Below are positions 18,826 through 27,359 of a stretch of DNA of 64,000 nt, one piece after another. This DNA is from Mitsuaria sp. GD03876 (GTDB taxonomy: Bacteria > Pseudomonadota > Gammaproteobacteria > Burkholderiales > Burkholderiaceae_C): positions 44,038 to 108,037 of the forward strand of contig NZ_JAOCCU010000021.1 in assembly GCF_029840635.1 (NCBI RefSeq). Reading direction: 5' to 3'. Both the position numbers and the translations under genes were made by a program. Position 1 is the first letter of the stretch. Each line of letters begins with the position of its first letter. The notes beneath the pieces are model-generated. The model saw only the letters and a list, made by a program, of their open reading frames with translations, was not told the origin of the DNA and did not search any database.

Positions 18826-20849
18826 GCATGAGCGTCAGCAGGAAGCGCTTGAGGCGATGGGTCGCGGCGATGGCGGCCTCGGTGGCGGGCGTGTCGTTCA
18901 TGCCCGCGGCGACGGCCTTGAGCCCCGTGGGACCGCCACCGCCGGCGCCGCCGTCGTCCGAGGCCGTCGCGCACGCGGCCGCGGCGCCGGCCTTCGCCAG
19001 TCCCGACGGCCGACTCAGCGTGCGCTTCTCGGCGGCCTGGAACGACGGCCTGAACTACGAGGTGCTGCGTGACGGCAAGCCGGTCGTGCGGCCGTCTCCG
19101 CTGTGGATCACGACGGACGGCGCCGAGTTCTTCTCCAGGCTGTCGCTGGTCGACTGCACGGCGCCCACCGAGGGCCGCGAGCGCTACACGCTGGTGGGCA
19201 AGCGGCGCGACATCGACCGGCCGTATCGCGCGATGCGCTGCGAGCTGCGCAATGGCGAGTCCCAACGCGCCGCGATGGAGTGGCGCGCCTTCGACGACGG
19301 CGTCGCGTTCCGCTACGTGCTGCAGGACCCGGCGCCCAAGCGCAACGTGCACGACGGCAGCGGCGTGCGTTTCCCGCCGGGCACGCGGGCCTTCCTGCAG
19401 CCGATGCAGGTCTGGCGGACCGGCTGGAAGTCCACCAACCCGGCCTACGAGGAACACTACGCCCCCGAATCGGCGGTCGGCGCCGAGGCGCCGGCGCGCG
19501 AGGGTTTCGTGCTGCCCGCGCTGTTCCGCAGCGGCGACACCTGGATCGCGGTGACCGAGGCCGGGATGGACGGCCGGTACCACGCCTCCCGGCTGCGCCC
19601 GACGATGTCGAGGGACGGCTATGACTTCGACGGTCCCCAATGGGGCGAGACCTGGCCGGGCCGGGAGCGCTTCGGCAACGCCGACGGACCGCTGACGACG
19701 CCGTGGCGGGTGCTGGCGATCGGCGAGCTGAAGACGCTGGTCGAGTCGACGCTGGGCACCGACCTGGCCGCGCCGGCGATCGACTTCCCGAAGGACAAGG
19801 TCCAGCCGGGCCCGGCGTCCTGGAGCTGGGCGCTGCTGAAGGACGACGGCACGGTGGAGGAGGTGCAGCGGCGCTTCATCGACTACGCCGCCGACATGCA
19901 CTGGCCCTACACGCTGATCGACGCGGACTGGGACCGCAAGATCGGCTGGGACCGCATCCAGGCGCTGGTGGCCCATGCCGCCAGGCGGCACGTCGGGATC
20001 TGGCTTTGGTACAACTCCTCGGGCGACTGGAACGAGACCGAGTACACGCCCAAGGGCCGGCTGATCGACCCCGTCCAGCGCCGCGCCGAGTTCGCCAAGC
20101 TCGCCGCCGCCGGCATCAAGGGCGTGAAGATCGACTTCTTCGGCGGCGACGGGCAAGGCTCGATCCGCTACTACGTCGACCTCCTCGAGGACGCCGCCCG
20201 CGCCGGCCTGCTGGTCAACTTCCACGGCGCGACGCTGCCGCGCGGCTGGAACCGGACCTACCCGAACCTGATGACCGCCGAGGCGGTCAAGGGCTTCGAG
20301 TTCGCCACCTTCGAGCAGGCCGACCAGGACGCCGTGCCGCGCCACCTCGCGATGCTGCCGTACACCCGCAACCTGTTCGATCCGATGGACTTCACGCCGG
20401 TGGTCTTCGGCGACATCCCCGGGATCCGGCGCGCCACGCGCAACGGGTTCGAGCTGGCGCTGTCGGTGCTGCTGGTCTCCGGCGTCCAGCACTACGCGGA
20501 GACGCCGCAGGGCATGGCCCGGGTGCCCGCGCCGGTGCGCGCCTTCCTGCGCGACCTGCCGCGGCAGTGGGACGACGTGCGTTTCCTGGCCGGCCAGCCC
20601 GGCGAGACCGTGGCGCTCGCGCGCCGGGCCGGCGACCGCTGGTTCGTCGCGGCGATCAACGCCGGCGACGCGCCGCGGGACCTGACCCTGGACCTCGGGT
20701 TCCTCGCCGGCCGCACCGGCGCCGTCATCGGCGAGGGCAAGGGCCCGCGCGACTTCCGCTTCGACACGCTGCGCGGCGGCGGCCAACACCGCGTGACGCT
20801 GCCCGCCAAGGGAGGATTTGTCGCGAGTTTCGGGCCGGGTCGCCCGTGA
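18822..20849 (+). CDS. GH97-family alpha-glycosidase, exported
   Basis: 675 residues, coupled by ATGA to the GH43 before it. A Arg-rich n-region and AAMAASVAGVSFMPAATAL form a signal peptide. The N-terminal beta-sandwich (about 55-320) begins with SPDGRLSVRFSAAWNDGLNY. The catalytic barrel contains WYNSSGDWN, the nucleophile-region Asp438 in GVKIDFFGGDGQ, and TAEAVKGFEF. An Asp here rather than a Glu marks retaining GH97 enzymes such as alpha-galactosidases. Its place in an arabinan operon suggests removal of galactose or beta-L-arabinopyranose from side chains; the latter shares stereochemistry with alpha-D-galactose. The substrate is inferred only. Confidence 0.88.
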   Translation: MSMSVSRKRLRRWVAAMAASVAGVSFMPAATALSPVGPPPPAPPSSEAVAHAAAAPAFASPDGRLSVRFSAAWNDGLNYEVLRDGKPVVRPSPLWITTDGAEFFSRLSLVDCTAPTEGRERYTLVGKRRDIDRPYRAMRCELRNGESQRAAMEWRAFDDGVAFRYVLQDPAPKRNVHDGSGVRFPPGTRAFLQPMQVWRTGWKSTNPAYEEHYAPESAVGAEAPAREGFVLPALFRSGDTWIAVTEAGMDGRYHASRLRPTMSRDGYDFDGPQWGETWPGRERFGNADGPLTTPWRVLAIGELKTLVESTLGTDLAAPAIDFPKDKVQPGPASWSWALLKDDGTVEEVQRRFIDYAADMHWPYTLIDADWDRKIGWDRIQALVAHAARRHVGIWLWYNSSGDWNETEYTPKGRLIDPVQRRAEFAKLAAAGIKGVKIDFFGGDGQGSIRYYVDLLEDAARAGLLVNFHGATLPRGWNRTYPNLMTAEAVKGFEFATFEQADQDAVPRHLAMLPYTRNLFDPMDFTPVVFGDIPGIRRATRNGFELALSVLLVSGVQHYAETPQGMARVPAPVRAFLRDLPRQWDDVRFLAGQPGETVALARRAGDRWFVAAINAGDAPRDLTLDLGFLAGRTGAVIGEGKGPRDFRFDTLRGGGQHRVTLPAKGGFVASFGPGRP

Positions 20850-20865
20850 TAGCCTGCCGCCCGAT

Positions 20866-21627
20866 ATGAAGACCCGCGCCGACCATTCGACCTACAGCCC
20901 CCGCGCGCGCCGCGCCGAGGGCAAGAGCCAGCACGGCCGCATCGTCAGCGAACTGGGCCTGGCGATCGTCTCCGGCGAGCTCCGGCCCGGCGACCGCCTG
21001 CCCGGCGAGCAACAGCTGCTCGACCGCTACGAGATCAGCCGCCCGGTGCTGCGCGAGGCCGTGCGGGTGCTGGTGGCCAAGGGACTGGTGGTGTCGCGCC
21101 AGCGCGCCGGCGCGATCGTGCGGCCGCGCAACGAATGGCATCTGCTCGATCCCGACGTCCTGTACTGGCTGATCCAGTCCAAGCCGCAGCAGGAGTTCCT
21201 GAACACGCTGATGGAGGTCCGCCGCGTGTTCGAGCCGGCCGCGGCCGCGCTGGCCGCCAAGGCCGCGACGCCGGAGCAGCTGCGGCGCATCGAGACCGCC
21301 TTCGGCGGCATGTCCGCCGCGACCGACACCGAGGAACTGCTCGAGCCCGACCTGGCCTTCCACCGCCACATCGCCGAGGCCACCAACAACGACCTGATGG
21401 CCTACATCGGCAACATGCTGTCGCTGGCGCTGCGCGAGTCCATCCTGCTGAGCAGCCAGCTGCCCAACACGCATGCGCTGTCCTTGCCCCGCCATGAGGC
21501 GATCCTCACGGCGATCCGCAACCGCGACCCGCTGGGCGCGCGCCAGGCGACGCTGGTGCAGCTGCAGGAGACCGGCGACGACCTCAGCAGCGTGCTGTCG
21601 GCCAAGGGCATCGTCGACCTGGCCTGA
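20866..21627 (+). CDS. GntR-family (FadR subfamily) transcriptional regulator
   Basis: 253 residues. The ATG at 20866 comes 16 nt after the GH97 stop without a clear ribosome-binding site, suggesting translational coupling; in-frame upstream codons overlap the GH97 gene. The winged helix lies at about 22-90 (GRIVSELGLAIVSGELRPGD, LPGEQQLLDRYEISRPVLREA), and the C-terminal all-helical FCD domain has the metal-binding pattern (EVRRVF, LAFHRHIAEAT, RHEAIL). Such proteins bind GTnnnAC sites and release them on binding a sugar acid. Two GTnnnAC sites sit in the divergent promoter of this operon, so it is likely the arabinose-pathway repressor with an arabonate-like effector. Confidence 0.9.
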   Translation: MKTRADHSTYSPRARRAEGKSQHGRIVSELGLAIVSGELRPGDRLPGEQQLLDRYEISRPVLREAVRVLVAKGLVVSRQRAGAIVRPRNEWHLLDPDVLYWLIQSKPQQEFLNTLMEVRRVFEPAAAALAAKAATPEQLRRIETAFGGMSAATDTEELLEPDLAFHRHIAEATNNDLMAYIGNMLSLALRESILLSSQLPNTHALSLPRHEAILTAIRNRDPLGARQATLVQLQETGDDLSSVLSAKGIVDLA

Positions 21628-21648
21628 AGCCGCACGACCACGAGCGCG

Positions 21649-22668
21649 ATGACCCGCATGGACCCGAACGACTCGAACGACCCGAGCGACGCGAGGACGC
21701 CCCTGGACGAGACGTCCATGGACGACGCGCCCAATCCCAACTGGTTCCTGCGCGCGCGGCTCAAGACGCGCCAGCTGCTGCTGCTGATCGCGCTGGACGA
21801 CCACCGCAACATCCATCGCGCCTCGGAGGCGCTGTGCATGACGCAGCCCGCGGCGTCCAAGCAGCTCAAGGACCTGGAGGACATGCTCGAGGTCCGGCTG
21901 TTCGAGCGGCTGCCGCGCGGCATGGCGCCGACGCTGTTCGGCGAGACCATGATCCGCCACGCCCGCATGGCGCTGACCAGCCTGGCGGCGGCGCACGACG
22001 ACATCGTCGCGCTGAAGAAGGGCCTGTCCGGCCAGGTCGAGGTCGGCGTGATCATGACGCCGGGCATGGCGCTGCTGCCGCGCGCGATCGCGCGGGTGAA
22101 GGCCCGGGCACCGCTGCTGCGCATCGGCGTGCAGATGGAGACCAGCAAGGTGCTGCTGGAACAGCTGCGGCGCGGGCTGCTGGACTTCATGATCGGCCGC
22201 ATCCTCGAGGAGGACAGCGCCGGCGGCCTGCAGTACGAGGAACTCAGCGGCGAACCCGCCTGCGCGGTGGCGCGGCTGGGGCATCCGCTGCTCAGCCGCG
22301 ACGACCTGACGCTGGCCGACCTGGCGACGCAGCCCTGGATCCTGCCGCCGCCGGGCAGCGTGCTGCGGCATCGCTGGGAACTGATGTTCCGGCGCGCGGC
22401 GATCGAGCCGCCGGCCGACGCGGTCGACACGACCGCGCTGCTGGTGATCACCGCGCTGCTGCAGCAGACGGACTCGCTGCATGTGATGCCGGTCGAGGTG
22501 GCGCGCTACTACGCGTCGCTGCGGGCGCTGGCGATCCTGCCGATCGAGCTGCCGTGCAGCATGGACGCGTTCGGGATCATCACGCGCGAGGGACATTTGC
22601 TGTCCCCGGGGGCGCGGGCGCTGCTGCATGAAGTGCGGGCGGTGGGGCGGGAGCTCTACAAGGATTGA
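21649..22668 (+). CDS. LysR-family transcriptional regulator, GbpR-like
   Basis: 339 residues. After an acidic ~30-residue leader (the ATG at 21658 is an alternative start) comes the winged helix-turn-helix, RLKTRQLLLLIALDDHRNIH and ASEALCMTQPAASKQLKDLE, at about 38-95. The substrate-binding domain follows (VEVGVIMTPGMALLPRAI, ELSGEPACAVARLGHPL). The Arg-Leu-Lys-Thr-Arg-Gln start of the HTH and the overall match resemble GbpR, the Agrobacterium regulator of a sugar-binding protein gene. It ends the long rightward operon, 21 nt after the FadR-type gene, and probably acts on the sugar transport genes. Its sites are not identified with confidence. Confidence 0.88.
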   Translation: MTRMDPNDSNDPSDARTPLDETSMDDAPNPNWFLRARLKTRQLLLLIALDDHRNIHRASEALCMTQPAASKQLKDLEDMLEVRLFERLPRGMAPTLFGETMIRHARMALTSLAAAHDDIVALKKGLSGQVEVGVIMTPGMALLPRAIARVKARAPLLRIGVQMETSKVLLEQLRRGLLDFMIGRILEEDSAGGLQYEELSGEPACAVARLGHPLLSRDDLTLADLATQPWILPPPGSVLRHRWELMFRRAAIEPPADAVDTTALLVITALLQQTDSLHVMPVEVARYYASLRALAILPIELPCSMDAFGIITREGHLLSPGARALLHEVRAVGRELYKD

Positions 22669-22679
22669 GCGCGGTCGAC

Positions 22680-22698
22680 GCGCGGGCTCAGCCCGCGC
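22680..22698. terminator. Hairpin between convergent operons
   Basis: GCGCGGGC and GCCCGCGC form an 8-bp perfect inverted repeat with a three-base loop that contains the GH43 stop codon. It lies between the LysR gene and the convergent GH43. There is no T tract, so factor-independent termination is uncertain. Confidence 0.35.
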
Positions 22699-23686
22699 AG
22701 CCGGGCGAGGGATTCGGCGCCGGACCGGCCTCGGTCTGCGGGATGAACCGGATCGTGCCGTCGGCGTCGTAGTGCAGCTCCTCGATCGCGACCGAGCGGC
22801 GGAACTCGCCGCCGCCCGGCAGGTCCGCGTTGTGATACGCGATGTAGCTCCTGCCGTTGAACTCGAAAATCGCCTGATGGATCGTCGGGGTCCGCGTGTT
22901 CTTCGCCATGATCACGCCGCGCGGCGTCCACGGGCCGGTCGCGCTGGGGCCCGTCATGTAGGCCGTCTCCTCGGGGAAGTGCTGCGAGTAGGACAGGTAG
23001 TAGGTGCCGCGATGCTTGTGCAGGTAGGACGCCTCGGTGAAGTCCTTGACCGGCACCACGTCGATCGGGCCGGCCAGCTCGGTCATCGACGCCTTCAGCC
23101 TGGCGTGCTTCAGCACCGTGTTGCCGAAGTAGAGATGGGCCTGGCCGTCGTCGTCGATGAAGACCGCCGGGTCGATGTCGTCCCAGGCGATGTCCGTCTG
23201 CCGCGTCATGTCGTTGGTGATCAGCGCCGAGCCGCGCGCGTCCTTGAACGGACCGGTCGGGCTGTCCGAGGTGGCGACGCCGACGGCGAAGCCGGGGATC
23301 GTCGCGTGCTCGACGGTGGCGTAGAAGAAGTAGGTCGGCTTGCCGTCGACGACGCGCCGCGCGATGTCCGAGGCCCAGGCGCGGCCCTTGGCCCAGCGGA
23401 AGTCCAGCGCCTTCATCGGTGCGCCGTGGTCGGTCCAGTGCCGCAGGTCGCAGCTGGAGAAGACCCGCCACTCGTTCATGACGAAGTCCTTGCCGTCGGG
23501 CGGGGCCTCGTCGTGGCCGACGTACAGGTAGACGCGGCCGTTGTCGACCAGCACCGCGGGATCCGCCGTGTAGAGCTGCGGGAACAGCGGGTTGGCCGCG
23601 CGGGCGGGCGTCGCGGAGAGCGTGGCGATCGCGAGGGTCGCGGCCAGCGCGGTGGCGAGGCGGAAGGTCAGCGGGAATGCGGTCAT
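22688..23686 (-). CDS. GH43-family arabinosidase, exported
   Basis: 332 residues with a signal peptide (LATALAATLAIATLSATPARA). The propeller acids are Asp in LYTADPAVLVDNG, Asp in DIDPAVFIDDDG and Glu in KDFTEASYLHKH, the layout of GH43 subgroups active on arabinofuranosyl or xylosyl linkages. NEWRVFSSCDLRHWTDHG is a typical first-blade sequence. It lies 108 nt downstream of the yjfF-type permease on the same strand and probably belongs to that transport operon. It is therefore the periplasmic partner that releases arabinofuranose for the importer. It is distinct from the two paralogous cytoplasmic GH43 proteins in the window. Confidence 0.88.
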   Translation of the reverse strand: MTAFPLTFRLATALAATLAIATLSATPARAANPLFPQLYTADPAVLVDNGRVYLYVGHDEAPPDGKDFVMNEWRVFSSCDLRHWTDHGAPMKALDFRWAKGRAWASDIARRVVDGKPTYFFYATVEHATIPGFAVGVATSDSPTGPFKDARGSALITNDMTRQTDIAWDDIDPAVFIDDDGQAHLYFGNTVLKHARLKASMTELAGPIDVVPVKDFTEASYLHKHRGTYYLSYSQHFPEETAYMTGPSATGPWTPRGVIMAKNTRTPTIHQAIFEFNGRSYIAYHNADLPGGGEFRRSVAIEELHYDADGTIRFIPQTEAGPAPNPSPGCAG

Positions 23687-23794
23687 GCGGTCATGCGGTG
23701 GGATGGCGGGTGAGGGGAGCTGCGGGCATCAAGGACGCGAAACGCGGGCGCGGCGGGAGCGCCGCGTGAGTGACAGGCGCGGCATGAGCGGCCC

Positions 23795-24787
23795 TCAGGC
23801 CTGGCCGGCCGGTCGAGCCAGCACGCGCTGCACGACGCAGAACACGAACAGCAGCGCGCCGATGACGATCTTGGTCCACCAGGAGCTGAGCGTGCCGTCG
23901 AAGGCGATCAGCGTCTGGATCACGCCGAGCACCAGCACGCCGGACAGCGCGCCGGCCACATGGCCGTAGCCGCCGCTGAGCATCGTGCCGCCGATGACGA
24001 CCGCGGCGATCGCGTCGAGCTCCGCGCCCTGCGCGTGCAGCCCGTAGCCGCTGAGCATGTAGAACGCGAAGAGCAGGCCGGCCAACGCGGCGCAGAAGCC
24101 GCTGATGCCATAGACCGTCAGCTTGGTGCGGCCGATCGGCAGTCCCATCATCAACGCCGACTGCTCGTTGCCGCCGAGCGCATAGACCGCGCGGCCGAAC
24201 GCGCTGCGATGCGCGACCCAGATGCCGGCGGCCAGCACGGCGATCGCGATGACGGCGCTCGGCGAGACGAAGCCCCCGGGCACCGCCCATTGCGCCTGAG
24301 ACACGGCGACGAAGGTCGGATCGTCGATCGTGATCGAGTCGACGCTGATCAGGTAACACAGCCCCCGCGCCAGGAACATGCCGGCCAGCGTGACGATGAA
24401 GGGCTGCAACCTGAAGGCATGGATCAACGCGCCCTGCAGCACGCCGAAGGCCGCGCCGCCGCCCAGCACCAGCGCGATCACCGCCCAGGCGGGCCAGTGG
24501 GCGTGATGCAGCAGCCAGGCCGCCACCGTGGTGGACAACGCGAGCACCGCGCCGACGGACAGGTCGATGCCGCCTGACAGGATGACCAGGCTCATGCCCA
24601 CGGCCAGGACCAGCAGGTAGGCGTTGTCGATCACCAGGTTGAGCATCACCTGCGCAGAGGCGAAGCCGGTGTAGTGCGCGCCACCGCCGGCGATCAGCGC
24701 CAGCAGCAGCACGACGGTGATCTGCGCGCTGAACGCGGGATGGGCGAGCCAGCGGCGCAGCGGTCCGGTGGCATTCATTGGGGTCAT
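23795..24787 (-). CDS. yjfF: Sugar ABC transporter permease, YjfF-like
   Basis: 330 residues from an ATG at 24787 that overlaps the ytfT stop by four bases and follows a strong GGAGGTGCGC ribosome-binding site; the longer open frame upstream is overlap. It is an RbsC-type permease of the CUT2 class with 8-10 hydrophobic segments. The conserved cytoplasmic motif GGIDLSVGAVLALS is present, and GGNEQSALMMGLPIGRTK and LDAIAAVVIGGTMLSGGYG lie in the C-terminal half. With ytfT it forms a heterodimeric channel, the distinguishing feature of the galactofuranose importer YtfQRT-YjfF of E. coli and arabinofuranose relatives. Context makes L-arabinofuranose the likely cargo. Confidence 0.9.
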   Translation of the reverse strand: MTPMNATGPLRRWLAHPAFSAQITVVLLLALIAGGGAHYTGFASAQVMLNLVIDNAYLLVLAVGMSLVILSGGIDLSVGAVLALSTTVAAWLLHHAHWPAWAVIALVLGGGAAFGVLQGALIHAFRLQPFIVTLAGMFLARGLCYLISVDSITIDDPTFVAVSQAQWAVPGGFVSPSAVIAIAVLAAGIWVAHRSAFGRAVYALGGNEQSALMMGLPIGRTKLTVYGISGFCAALAGLLFAFYMLSGYGLHAQGAELDAIAAVVIGGTMLSGGYGHVAGALSGVLVLGVIQTLIAFDGTLSSWWTKIVIGALLFVFCVVQRVLARPAGQA

Positions 24788-25842
24788 CGCGCACCTCCGC
24801 GGCGGGACAGGCGTCGCAGCATCGGACGGAGCTCGCTCGACTGCAGGATGCACAGCAGGAACACGACGACCGCCTTGACGACCATGTTGATCTCCGGCGG
24901 CACGCCGAGCGAATAGATCGTCGTCGTCAGCGTCTGGATGATCAGCGCGCCGACCAGCGCCCCCGCCAGGTGGTACTTGCCGCCGGCCAGCGACGCGCCG
25001 CCCAGCGTCACCGCGAGGATCGCGTCCAGCTCCAGCAGCAAGCCGGCGTTGTTGGCGTCGGCGCTCTTGATGTTGGAGGCGATCATCAATCCCGCCAGGC
25101 CGGCGCAGGCGGCCGCGAAGACATAGGTGCCGAAGATCAGCGTGGCGGTGCGCAACCCCGCCAGGCGCGAGGCGACGGGGTTCAGTCCGACCGCCTGGAT
25201 GAACAGGCCCAGCGCGGTCTTGCGCAGCAATGCCGTGGTGGTCAGCGCCAGCGCGGCGACGACCCACAAGGACACCGGCAGGCCGAGCAGGTAACCGCCG
25301 CCAAGGACGAAGAAGTCGTCGCGGTAGACCGTGAGGATCTGGCCGTCCGACAGCAACTGCGCCAGACCTCGACCGGCCACCATCAGGATCAGCGTGGCGA
25401 TGATCGGTTGCAGCTTCAAGCCCGCGACCAGCACGCCGTTCCAGGCGCCGCAGAGCAGCGCCGCGGCGATGGCGCCCGCGTAGGCAATGGGCAACGAGTG
25501 GTCCGCGTTCGTCAGGGACGCCGCCACCGTCGCGGAGATCGCCACCACGGCGCCGATGGACACATCGATCCCGCGGGTCGCGATCACCAGGCTCATGCCG
25601 AGAGCCGCCAGCATCAACGGGGCCGCCCGGTTCAGGATGTCGATCAGCGGGCCGTACAGGTGACCGTCCTTGATCTCCAGATGCCAGAAACCTGGCAGGC
25701 AGATCACGTCGACCAGCAACAGGATCAGGAGCGCGGCAAGCGGGCGCAGCAGCGGGTGCTCGGCGAGGAGCGCGATGGCGCGGCGTCGATGCGGGACTTC
25801 GGCGTCAGGGGGCGCGCTGCTCATGGGGAGGGTGTCAATCAC
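24784..25842 (-). CDS. ytfT: Sugar ABC transporter permease, YtfT-like
   Basis: 352 residues. I place the start at the GTG at 25842, which overlaps the ytfR stop (GTGA) and follows GAAGG; an in-frame ATG at 25824 is the alternative. It is an RbsC-class permease: LAALLILLLVDVICLPGFW as first segment, ATRGIDVSIGAVVAISATVA as the conserved motif, and LDAILAVTLGGASLAGGKYH near the C-terminus. It is the partner of the YjfF-like permease and is energised by YtfR. Four consecutive genes overlap by one to four bases, so they should be made in equal amounts. Confidence 0.9.
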   Translation of the reverse strand: MIDTLPMSSAPPDAEVPHRRRAIALLAEHPLLRPLAALLILLLVDVICLPGFWHLEIKDGHLYGPLIDILNRAAPLMLAALGMSLVIATRGIDVSIGAVVAISATVAASLTNADHSLPIAYAGAIAAALLCGAWNGVLVAGLKLQPIIATLILMVAGRGLAQLLSDGQILTVYRDDFFVLGGGYLLGLPVSLWVVAALALTTTALLRKTALGLFIQAVGLNPVASRLAGLRTATLIFGTYVFAAACAGLAGLMIASNIKSADANNAGLLLELDAILAVTLGGASLAGGKYHLAGALVGALIIQTLTTTIYSLGVPPEINMVVKAVVVFLLCILQSSELRPMLRRLSRRGGAR

Positions 25843-27359
25843 GGGTTGCCTTCGCCAGCGATTACTTCGAGGACCGAGCGTTCGTCGAGTTCGCCGCGTG
25901 CGTAGCTGCCGATCGCCTGTCGGTCCCGCAGGACCACGATGCGGTCGCTGCAACGCAAGACCTCGGGGAGCTCGGATGAGATGAAAAGGACCGCCATGCG
26001 GCGATCAGCCTCGTCGCCCCGGGCACACAGGCGACGGACCTCGTCCATGATCTCCTCCTTCGCGCGGACATCGATGCCACGCGTCGGCTCGTCCAGGATG
26101 AGCAGACGTGGCTGCGTCAGCAGCCACCGGGCCAGCAAGGCCTTCTGTTGATTGCCGCCAGACAGCAAACCGATCGGCGTCTCGATGTCGGAGGTCTTGA
26201 TGCCCAGCCGCTTCACGTAGTCCTCGGCCACGGCCTGCTGACGCTTCAGCGGAATCGCGCGCCACCAGCCCTGGCGCGCCTGCAGGGCCAGCACGATGTT
26301 CTCCCTGACCGACAAGGCCAGCACCGCGCCCTCGAGCTTTCGGTCCTCGGAACAAAAGGCCAGGCCGCTCGCGATCGCCTGGCGTGGCGACGCGAAGCGC
26401 TGCCGGCGGCCGTCAATCTCGATCTCGCCGGCATCGGCGCTGTCGGCACCGAACAGCAGTCGCGCCGCTTCGGTGCGGCCAGAGCCGAGCAAGCCGCACA
26501 GGCCCAGGACCTCGCCGCGATGGATCTCGAGGTCCAGCGGCTGCAGGGCGCCCTTGCGCGCGAGACCATGGGCCGCGAGCGCGATCTCGTCGCTGCGGGT
26601 GCAGGCGTCGAGCGGCGGCGCGGCGGCGGCATGCGGCCCGACCATCTTGTGGACCAGCTCCAGTCGACCCAGTCCGGCGGCGGGGTACTCGCCCTCGGTG
26701 CGGCCATTGCGCATGACGGTGATGCGGTCGGAGACGGCGTAGACCTGGTCGAGGAAATGCGTGACGAAGAGGATCGCGAGTCCTTGCTCCCGCAGTCGTC
26801 GCATCACGCGGAACAGGTGCTGCACGGCCGCCTCGTCGAGGCTGGACGTCGGTTCGTCCAGGATCAGCACCCGCGCCGAGATGTTGAGCGCCCGCGCGAT
26901 GGCCACCATCTGCTGGATCGACAGCGAGTAACGCGCCAGCGGCGTGTCGACGTCGATGTCGAGCTCCAGCTCGGCGAGCAGCTGGCGGGAGCGTTCGCGC
27001 ATCCGTCGCCAGTCGATCTGGCCCCAGCGCCGTGGGTAGCGGCCGATGAAGAGGTTCTCGGCCACGGAGAGGTTCGGGACGAGGTTGACCTCCTGGTAGA
27101 CGGTGCTGATGCCGAGGTCCTGCGCGTCGGCGGTGGAGCGCGGCGCGATGGGCTGACCGGCCAGGTGGATCTGGCCGGCGTCCGGTGCGTACAGGCCGGT
27201 GAGGACCTTGATCAGCGTGGACTTGCCGGCGCCGTTCTGTCCCATCAGCGCGTGGATCTCGCCGCCGAACAGGCGCAGCCCGACGCCCGAGAGCGCCTGC
27301 ACGCCGGGGAAGCCCTTGTCGATGCCGCTCAGGTGCAGCAGCGGTGCCGGCTCGCTCAT
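25839..27359 (-). CDS. ytfR: Sugar ABC transporter ATPase with two cassettes, YtfR-like
   Basis: 506 residues; the ATG at 27359 shares one base with the ytfQ stop. Two fused nucleotide-binding domains are present, as in RbsA/XylG/YtfR. Domain 1 has a full Walker A (GQNGAGKSTLIKVL, about 39-46), a degenerate signature YSLSIQQMVAIARAL and Walker B VLILDEPTSSLD. Domain 2 has the degenerate Walker A GLLGSGRTE but a good signature LSGGNQQKALLARWL and LLILDEPTRGIDVRAK. This asymmetric pattern is normal for CUT2 importers. It drives uptake of a furanose-form pentose through the YtfT/YjfF pair. Confidence 0.93.
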   Translation of the reverse strand: MSEPAPLLHLSGIDKGFPGVQALSGVGLRLFGGEIHALMGQNGAGKSTLIKVLTGLYAPDAGQIHLAGQPIAPRSTADAQDLGISTVYQEVNLVPNLSVAENLFIGRYPRRWGQIDWRRMRERSRQLLAELELDIDVDTPLARYSLSIQQMVAIARALNISARVLILDEPTSSLDEAAVQHLFRVMRRLREQGLAILFVTHFLDQVYAVSDRITVMRNGRTEGEYPAAGLGRLELVHKMVGPHAAAAPPLDACTRSDEIALAAHGLARKGALQPLDLEIHRGEVLGLCGLLGSGRTEAARLLFGADSADAGEIEIDGRRQRFASPRQAIASGLAFCSEDRKLEGAVLALSVRENIVLALQARQGWWRAIPLKRQQAVAEDYVKRLGIKTSDIETPIGLLSGGNQQKALLARWLLTQPRLLILDEPTRGIDVRAKEEIMDEVRRLCARGDEADRRMAVLFISSELPEVLRCSDRIVVLRDRQAIGSYARGELDERSVLEVIAGEGNP

